Under the pieces are notes generated by a model that saw nothing but the letters and a program-made list of their open reading frames with translations, was not told where the DNA came from and searched no databases. A DNA stretch of 64,000 nt. Source: Cytospora piceicola. Taxonomy: Eukaryota > Ascomycota > Sordariomycetes > Diaporthales > Cytosporaceae. The position numbers were made by a program, and so were the translations under genes. Shown in pieces: positions 56,005 to 64,000 of the stretch (position 1 is the first letter of the stretch; each line of letters opens with the position of its first letter). The stretch spans positions 248,001 through 312,000 of the forward strand of contig JALQBC010000027.1 in the NCBI GenBank assembly GCA_023375675.1, in the 5' to 3' direction.

Positions 56005-59000
56005 ATGTCTTCATCGGGTGATTCGAATGGGGATTCTGATGAATCGATTTACAAGTTAAGTTGTGAATGCGAAGAGTCATTTGACACCCAAATTTCTCTT
56101 TCTGAAACCAGCGGCACTAGAGATCTATTCGAAGAATACCAACAACGATTTTCAATATGGACAGCGAATCTGGGTGTTTTTGCGCGTCCAAGCCAAAGCC
56201 TTGACAGAAGACTCAGAAACGCGCCCGGCTCACGAGACATAGTACTTCGACTTTTGGACATCTTGTGGGGAGCATTGCAACAGGGTGAGTAGTTTCGCAG
56301 CCTTTTTGACTTTGTATTGTTCATGAGCAGCCTTGAAACCCTAACCATTGGCTCCAGATGTCCGTAACCCAGTCCAAGCAAACCGGGAACACTGTGAAGC
56401 TCATGACACAGAGGCAACCTCTAATGTTGAGGTGTTTGAAGTCATTGAGGAGTCCCTTAGCAGCCTGAATCGTTACGGTGTTACAATTCGGCAAGCGTCT
56501 AGAGTTAACCTCACGGCAAGGGTCGACATATTTGCTTCCACCCTTCAACTTGGATCGTTTGAGGACTTGTGCACTATTTCAATCCGAGCTCTATATCCTA
56601 ACGTCAACGAAGCATTGGCTGATCGCCTCAGCAAATATATGACCAATCAGTTCGCAGCCAAGCTATTCTCAAAAACTCGACAAGAGGCTCTACAAAGTCA
56701 GCGGCCAAAGGAATCCAAGTCGGTGTCATCGTTGCCCACCATCAGTGAAACAAGCACACTGGAAAACATCGATATTGGAAATTATCAACCCTCATACAAT
56801 GCAGGCATCAACGCTCGACGACAAGATGAAAACATCCTGCACGCCCAATCCGACCATTCCTCACTCAACACAAATTTATTGAGAAATTTGACAACATCGC
56901 AACCGAGGAACAGCGGAACTGGTATAAAACCAGCCTCCTCCATCCACATGGGGCGTCTCGAATATCCTACAAAACCAAGCGCGCAAGGTAGCAGCCAATA
57001 TTCAAAATGCGATTGGTGTGGACAGCTGTTGCACGATCCGAGTGATGAAGACTGGAGGTTAGTTGTTACCCTTGTTGCTTCGATACCATTTCTTACTCAA
57101 CCCTGTGGGACAGGCGACACCTGAAAGAAGATTTCAAGCCGTATATCTGTATATCAGAAGATTGTGGTTCGGATTTTCCCAGCTACGCGACATTTGACGC
57201 TTGGTACCAACACATGCTGCACGAACATGGTGACCGCTGGCATAGAGACGTCTTCAAACCATATTCTTGGTTTTGCGTCATTTGCAATAATCACGAGGAC
57301 AACTTCACCAACTCACAAAGTGTCTTCGACCATATGCAGGTGGAACATCCAGACATCTTCAGCATCGTCCAGCTTCGCACCATATCCCGTCATAGCAAGA
57401 CCCAGGTGGCGAGGCCGAAAGGAGTATGCCTTTTATGTTCGAGCCCAATTGACCTTGGGCAGCTTCGTGATAGGAAGGGCTTGAGTTCTTCCAAAACCCA
57501 CAAGGAGACACTCCAAACAAGCAGCAAAAGTGCCCGACTTTCGAAGGAGATGAGATCCCCGGGCCCTCATATCACAGACTACAATGCCACCACTGATTCA
57601 GATCCACCACCTGAGAGCTACGAAGGGATGGAAACCTTGATTGGTCATGAAGCTCTAATGAAATACATTGCAGGACATATTGCCAAACATCTGAAGATGT
57701 TGATGCTTCTGACCATGCGGCTGGCGAATTTGCAAGAGATGGAAGAGGATTCAATAGACGAAATCGGGAGCGAAAGCGTTGAAGTAGCTGGTGAAAATTC
57801 CTCTCAAGATCCTGGTGTCAATGACGAATTCGAGCTTGGTACGCAAGCAAATAGCCCCATGATGGAGGATGATATCATGGAAAGCGAATTCGCAGAGACA
57901 ACGTCACAGCTCGGAATGGAAAACCCGCAGCAAGATGAACACAGCATACCCGAGTGCGAAGCGGACTGGACTGGGGTTCCACTCAATAAGTTTCCAGTGA
58001 AGGAAGACCGAATCCTGGAAGATTGGTATGATCATTCAGTGGACTTGGAGGACCAAATCCGCCGCAGCTTTGTGAACTCGGTATTCCCTGAAGACAGCCC
58101 AGTACAGAAATTCTTGCCTGAAGGTGCTGTGGATCGGATCATAACAAGGAGATCCATCATAAATGAGTTATGGTTTGATGGCGGCGTAACAGCATCGGAC
58201 GAAGACAGGGAACTCACAACAGCTGAGAATGACCTGGTTGAATACATCCTTACGTCGGCGAAGAAGATATTCACGATCAGCCTCATGAGCGGCTTGGCAA
58301 ATGTCCAACTGAAGAATGCAATGGTACACTTTAAGGAAAATCGTGTTTTGGACGGCCAATTACCCTTCGACATCCCCTTGAATGATACCCCTCACTCAGA
58401 TTTTTTTTTCCCAGATCGGCCGTGGACGAGACTACGAAAGGAGGATTTCATGACCGAGCAGTGGAAGCTCCTTGCACCTGTATTCCCCAAAGTCTTTGTT
58501 ACATTGGTGCTCAAGCAAAACCATATATTCCCGTTCACATTTGTGAACCAGGAGCGGAAGGAGGGCACCTTTGGTGCTGTGTACCAAGTTACGATTCATG
58601 AAGCACACCAGGAGGAACCCGTGCGGAAGGTTAGCTATACCCTCAATGTGCATTGCATACCAAATAAACCGTTTTGGTTTCGTATACTGACTGCCTTCAG
58701 GCAAATGGCGACCTTGCCAACGTCGCTATCAAAGAACTCAAGGCCACGGGCCAGAAGGGCGACGCGACGTACAAAGAGTGGCAAGCTGAAGCCAAGGCCC
58801 TGGAAGAGACGAGCAGCCTCAAGCACCCACATGTGGTTCAAGCCATGGCCACCATATCAAAAGAAAAGAGGCACTATTTCATGTTTCCATGGGCAGATGG
58901 GGGAAGCCTTCGGGATCTCTACGAAAAAAACCCGAAACCCAATCTTGGACCGAGCCTCATCATGGACATCATTCAACAAATGGTTGGACTGGTCGACGCA

Positions 59001-61926
59001 GTCTGTGCCCTTCACAACTTCAAAAATAAAGGGGCATATCGTCATGGCGACTTGAAGCCCGAGAACATCTTGATATTTCCAGGCAAGGACAACACAAAGG
59101 TGGGAACCTGGAAGATTGCAGATATGGGCTTGGCGAAGCACCATGTTGCTGCCACTCGTGCTCGTGGACCGACCAGTACACGCCATGGAACACCATCTTA
59201 CGAACCTCCCGAGGCTTTTCTCAACACGTCGTCCGCGCGATCTCGTCTTTATGATATTTGGTCCATGGGTTGCATCACTTTAGAGCTCATCATCTGGCTG
59301 CTTTACGGCTACGACGAACTCAACAAGTTCAACGGCAACATGAAGAATACCCTGGGACAGCCGAAATGGTACTGGGAACGTGTAAATGGGTCCAACGTCG
59401 CCAGGGTTCACCCCAATGTGGCAGCATGCATAGCTCACATCAAAAGGGATCCAGAATGCCAGATTAAGGATGAGAATGGGAACGAGAAAAAGACAGCAAT
59501 CAGTGAACTCATCCAACTCGTCGAAACGAAACTACTGGTAGTGCCTCTTCCCCCAAACAGCAAAACCCCGGAACAAGATCGGAATATCGATGCCGATGTC
59601 ACCAATACAGCAGGACCAAGTTTAAAAGTTACCCGCCCGGACTCAGAAGCGCCTGATGCTTCGGTGCCTAGTCCAACGCTGGGGCAGTTTCGAGCCACAG
59701 CTAAGAATTTTCATGAAATACTTCTGAACATCCAGCTGGAAGGTAAGAAACGTGAGACTTACCTATTTACAGGCAAAAGCAGGAAAGGTGTCACAGGGCC
59801 GCCACTGGATGAGCCAAAGTTGTTGCCACAATCTGTACCCAGGAAGGTCGATTTGATCAAGCGACTTTCAGAGAGCTCTGAAAAGAGCTCTGATAACTAT
59901 GAATATCTGATGACTAGAAGCAGCTTGGTTTGGGAGTTTCCAGTCGATAATGTCTTCGCTACGACAGTTCTCGGGGATGGCAGACTATGGGAAAAAGTGA
60001 TGCAGCCCTCATCGCAAGCTGCACAGCTTTGCAGAAAGTGCAGCAAAACGGACTTCTGGGCTGGGGAAATCCTCTTTACGGAGGAAGTTAGCAGTCTCGA
60101 AAGGGAATCTTCGTTTTGCGAATTTTGCAGCCTGCGATGGAGTTTGTGCAAGCGCTTTACTCCCGCCGGCGTGCCGACCGTCTTATTTGACAGACTGGAG
60201 TCCACCTTGAGACTCAATGAGAGCTACCCGCCGGTGTTGACAATTCAAAGAGGTCCAGGTATGTCTGAAAGCGATCTGATAAGAACCATATTGGATTATA
60301 GCTAATGTCGAAACCTTAATGAAGACTCGAAGGAGAGTCCCGGGCCGCACTCTCCGTTGCAGATTGGCCTTCCTCAGCTTCCGGAAGCTGGTAGTGACTA
60401 CCATTTTGAAATACTCAGGAATTGGCTGAGTGTCTGTGATCAAGATCACATTCAGTGCAAGATACCAGCAGTCTCTGGCTTGCCCACGAGACTAATTTGT
60501 GTTGGAACCCAAAAGTCACCGGTCGTGAAGCTGTACGAGACCAAACCAGGCGATAATATCAAATACTTCGCGCTGTCACATCCTTGGGGAAGCCCTCCGC
60601 ACTTTTGTACCTTCACAACGAACATCCAAGAGCACAAGAAGAACATAAACTTCGACAAGTTGCCTCGGACATTCCAGCACGCAATTATAACAACAAGGGG
60701 TCTAGGTGTCCAATACCTATGGATCGATTCGCTCTGTATTATCCAAGGGGCACACGGGGACTTCGAAATGGAGGCAAAGCGCGTGGAAGATGTCTTCAGT
60801 CAAGCTGACTGCGTACTCGCGGCGAGCTCTGCTACCGGCCAAGCGGACGGGTTCCTCCACCCACGAGAAACTCGTAATTATCTCACTGTCCAGCAGGATG
60901 GTCGACCGCCGGTTTACATCTGCGATTATGTTGACGACTTCAACAAACACGTCCGGGGAAGCATCCTCCATCAAGGGGGATGGGCTCTCCAGGAGAGGGC
61001 GCTGGCACGGCGGACGATCTACTTTACCAGCAAGCAAACCTACTTTGAATGCGGTGATGGTGTTCGCTGTGAAACCATGACGAAGATGTACAAGTAAGCA
61101 TTTTAACTATTACGTGACCGATCATATTTTTAGTGCTGATACCGGTCTTTACAGCAAGCTTGAGTCTTTCCTCGGCGATCCTGCCTTCCCAAAGGTTGCC
61201 ATAGAGTCGTCTCTCGGCTGGCAAATCCACCTGTATCAGGATCTCTATATGCGATATTCCAGGATGAGGTTCACTCATCCACAGGACCGGCCTATAGCCA
61301 TTGCCAGCCTCGAAAAGCGCCTTATTCACGGTTTTGGAGCACAGGGTGGCTTTGGTGTGTTTCACGGAGACAATCCTGGTCAACTCCGGCGCGGTTTGCT
61401 ATGGCAACGAGCGTCAGATGTGGATAGACTAAAAGTGATCGACTTCAGAATCACCCATTCCCTAGCTTCAGGCAGCAGGACGCCTCCGACATGGTCCTGG
61501 ATGGCCTATGAAGGCGGCATCGAGTATCCATACCTGCCTTTCGGTCAGATCGAATGGGAAGCAGACGAGATTCTCCCGGTCGGAGTGTGGGATGATAATA
61601 AGGGCTCTGCTGCAGACTTTGGGCTGAGCGTTGTTGCTCGTGACTTCAACAATGCTGCCACGCCAACCGGAAGGATAATACTCGATATCCCGAACAAAAC
61701 AAACCCGCCGGTGCCAGCTTTGAAATGTGTTATCCTGGGACGGCTGATTTCGGGGCGACAGCGGGAACAGCCCATGGATACCAGGATTCATTTCATCTTG
61801 TTAGTGACCACTGGTACCTCGCCAGCGGCCCGCGATGAGCCAGTTTACCATAGAGTGGGAGTTGGCTCTGTGCCTGGTAGTTGGATACAGTTGGACGGTC
61901 CGGTGAAAGTGGGAAAGATTCTGTGA
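56005..61926 (+). CDS. Zinc finger - protein kinase - HET domain fusion protein
   Basis: Six exons (56,005-56,284; 56,358-57,057; 57,114-58,629; 58,701-60,258; 60,325-61,093; 61,134-61,926) join in phase to 1,871 residues. Order: helical N-terminal domain with YQQRFSIWTANLGVFA; C2H2/Cys-rich fingers from Cys311 (CDWCGQLL, YICISEDC, WYQHMLHEH, WFCVICNNHE); an acidic linker; a kinase at about 800-1,070; a linker with Cys-rich CRKCSK and CEFC; and a HET domain at about 1,430-1,600 (YFALSHPWG, YLWIDSLCIIQ). The kinase looks active: GTFGAV loop 811-816, Lys843 (VAIKELK), HGDLKPEN with Asp949, DMG 973-975, YEPPE and DIWSMG. HET domains trigger incompatibility cell death. A fusion of both is unusual. 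Intron 5 is only 40 nt, the weakest splice call; without it the C-terminus would be shorter. Confidence 0.8.
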
Positions 61927-64000
61927 AATCGTCCACTCCACTCCTCTCACTGTTGTGTCGGTTCTTATTTCGCTGTTATGCTTTCATCGTCTCTCATTGA
62001 GGTTTTCCACAAAGATGGAAGGGGATGGGTGGGGACGCGCTTGATACGGTCTATAGCAACGACCGAAGGAATATTACACGTGATGAAATGAAATTGGGAA
62101 AGAAAAAATATAGCGTGACTGATATGAACCCTGGGAAACTTGTGGTGTTGTGATGTTTGCGAGAGTGTCCGGTCAACATGTATTCAGTAGGTACCTAGGT
62201 AGTCGGGGCCTATATTTCCATGTACATTGTTACGGCATCGTACCTTCCTTCCTTTAGTTACACCTATTTCCTTCATTCCCTTAGGCTTTAGTCCTGTTGG
62301 TTTACTCCCTTTAAGAATTCACACGCAACGAGAATTCTACGATAAACTTATTTGGCTGTACTCTACACACCAGGTCTGGTCTCTTGAGTTCCACTTCCTT
62401 CATTGCATCGTGACCTCTGCTAACGTTATATACATAGTATGTTTTGAAGTTAATATCCTGTCTCTCTGCACCAAAATATATAGGCAATTTAACAAGGCAT
62501 TAACCTTGCCATAAATACCTGGAGTAGCCAACAACCCAACCAATGTACTGAACCCGCACATGTCGATTTTCCTTGACGGTAAGCTCCCAGCACCAGGTGG
62601 CCAAAGTAGTGGTCTCGAACACTGAGCAAAGGCGCCACCGTCCGTTTTGGGGTGGAATGGGACTTAACAAAGCACGTGACATCAAAGTTCAACACCGTCT
62701 ACACTCAAGTACCTAAGTAGTCTTGGCCAGGACGTCAAACTTGGCTGCTAAGTACTTGGGTACCCAGGTAAGTACCTTCTCAAATACATTCAGGGCTCTC
62801 AAGGCTCCCAAGTGGTCATGTGGGCAGTTTCTCACTACCGTATCTACAAATACTTAGACAGGCACACCTCAAAGCTGACGACTTTCCATCTTACATTACA
62901 ATGTTACCACGGTTCTATAATCACTGCAATCACACCCTGGGGGAAACCTGCCTTCAATTGCCGATAATGAATAACCTCTGAGTAGAGCTTGGTATGTCTG
63001 AGGCGACTTGGTGTTTCAACTCCTAAAAGAAAAACCTTGCGTTAGCAAAGCTAACGTCTTGCAGGGACCTCATAGTTACATATGTTAGGATTCTTTTCAA
63101 CCGGCTACGTCCCTGAATGGTACAACACTTATCATCACCGGAAATACACCCTCGGAGAAACCTGCCTTTGTTTGCCGATGATGAAAAGCCACCGAAAACC
63201 GCGTGGCCTGCTCCTTGGGAAGCAGTCATGACAACTAGGCAGGGCAGAGGCAAGTTTTATAGCAACAGGGAAGAGCCAAGTGGCCGTTGGAAGCATGGTG
63301 ATACTAGTGGCTAGATTTGGAAGACAAGTGTCTTCAGAAACCCTGGCGGTTGTTGGGTATAGTAGATCCAGATAGGACTGCCACAAAGGAAGAGACAAGA
63401 TGGAGGGGAATTGTTGATCAAGAGAATATGAGGATGAGACAGGGGAATATAAGTAGGCTAGGCGATAATGCGAAGCTTCATATGTCAGAGAAGAAGCGGG
63501 TGAGGAAGCGAAGCGCTGTGTATGAGAGTCGGCGAGAATGGTAGGGAGAAAGCAATACGAACCCTTGGAGGTGGACGATGGCCTCTATATACATTCTTAT
63601 GATTTGATTCTATCCATCAATAATTGTTCTATTGTTCGTTCCTTCCTATGCACATCATCTCTCTGTATCTCTGTCTCTCTATCTCTTCCTCGTCCTCTCG
63701 ATCTCCCTCTTATCGTATCCAGAATGTCGGACTCTTCGAGGAGATCATGATTGTACCTTTCGGGAGGAGTCGCTTTCCTTGAGCCATATAGGGCTCAGAG
63801 GACTTCAGTACACTACCATGCATGAGCCCCCTTCAATGTACACACCTAGGTAAGAAATGGAGACTTGTTATGTTCGTTTTGATATCGTTCCCGTCTCGTT
63901 CTACTCTGAACTAGGTCCTGCTCTTACCAGAAGCTGGCGCTTTTCCCATCCTGTCTTTTATAGTGCTACAGTGCGCGGGAAATACCATGGCTTAGGGGTG
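61927..64000. other. Intergenic region at the right end
   Basis: About 2.1 kb. Features are GTACCTAGGTAG near 62,190, a diverged duplication (separate entry), a hairpin CGTTAGC-AAA-GCTAACG at about 63,040-63,056, and a CT-rich tract at 63,655-63,715. Open frames of up to 95 codons have no recognisable content. Confidence 0.5.
62917..63190. repeat. Diverged direct duplication of about 55 bp
   Basis: The segment ACACCCT(G/C)GG(G/A)GAAACCTGCC followed by TTGCCGAT(A/G)ATGAA occurs at about 62,932-62,972 and again at about 63,145-63,187, roughly 213 bp apart. Confidence 0.65.

Noticed and set aside
57214..59055. Frame continuing past the kinase glycine loop to 59,055
   Set aside because: After 58,629 this frame loses kinase motifs, while the intron 58,630-58,700 leads into VAIKELK in the correct order, so the continuation is a shadow.
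60357..61097. HET region as a separate gene
   Set aside because: No good ATG in a strong context precedes the HET domain, and a phase-matched intron joins it to the kinase exon. A separate gene remains possible but is less likely.

Overview
The window is nuclear DNA of a filamentous ascomycete (Pezizomycotina, probably Sordariomycetes). This rests on short introns with GTRNGY-type donors and CTRAY branch sites, gene families restricted to filamentous fungi (HET domain, DUF7580-type domain, SUR7/PalI, capsule-like glycosyltransferase), a long AT-rich block with the signature of repeat-induced point mutation (RIP), and many TACCTAGGTA-type intergenic palindromes. Species cannot be named from sequence alone. 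All multi-exon models below were built by hand from splice consensus plus reading-frame phase.

Layout. 1-12,100 is a RIP-degraded, gene-free, AT-rich block made of tandem repeats and at least one Q-to-stop pseudogene. A small secreted protein sits on its edge (12.1-12.6 kb). From 12.6 to 38.5 kb is ordinary euchromatin: a coiled-coil protein of unknown function, a capsule-type glycosyltransferase, an AP-endonuclease-like nuclease, a SUR7/PalI membrane protein, a small ORF head-to-head with meiotic cohesin REC8, Rab escort protein, an alpha/beta hydrolase, a tRNA-like gene, exosome subunit RRP43, a small hydrophilic protein and a 77-residue Cys-rich protein. 38.6-45 kb is repeat-rich and gene-poor, with apparent coding relics. 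45-48.3 kb is phospholipase C, whose last exon lies behind a 661-nt intron. A small cupin gene follows at 50.4 kb.

The striking part is 51.4-61.9 kb. Three genes of kinds linked to fungal self-recognition and regulated cell death lie side by side: (i) a 283-residue protein with the layout of a fungal gasdermin (RCD-1/HET-Q1-like pore former); (ii) convergent with it, 117 bp away, a 934-residue protein combining an N-terminal DUF7580-like domain with a complete subtilisin (S8) catalytic domain, the class of protease that in Podospora HET-Q2 cleaves and activates a gasdermin; (iii) divergent from the protease across 581 bp, a 1,871-residue fusion of a zinc-finger N-terminal region, an apparently active protein kinase and a C-terminal HET domain. 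The gasdermin/protease pairing follows an established two-gene principle. The kinase-HET neighbour sharing the protease promoter region is, to my knowledge, not described as part of it and is the best candidate for something new.
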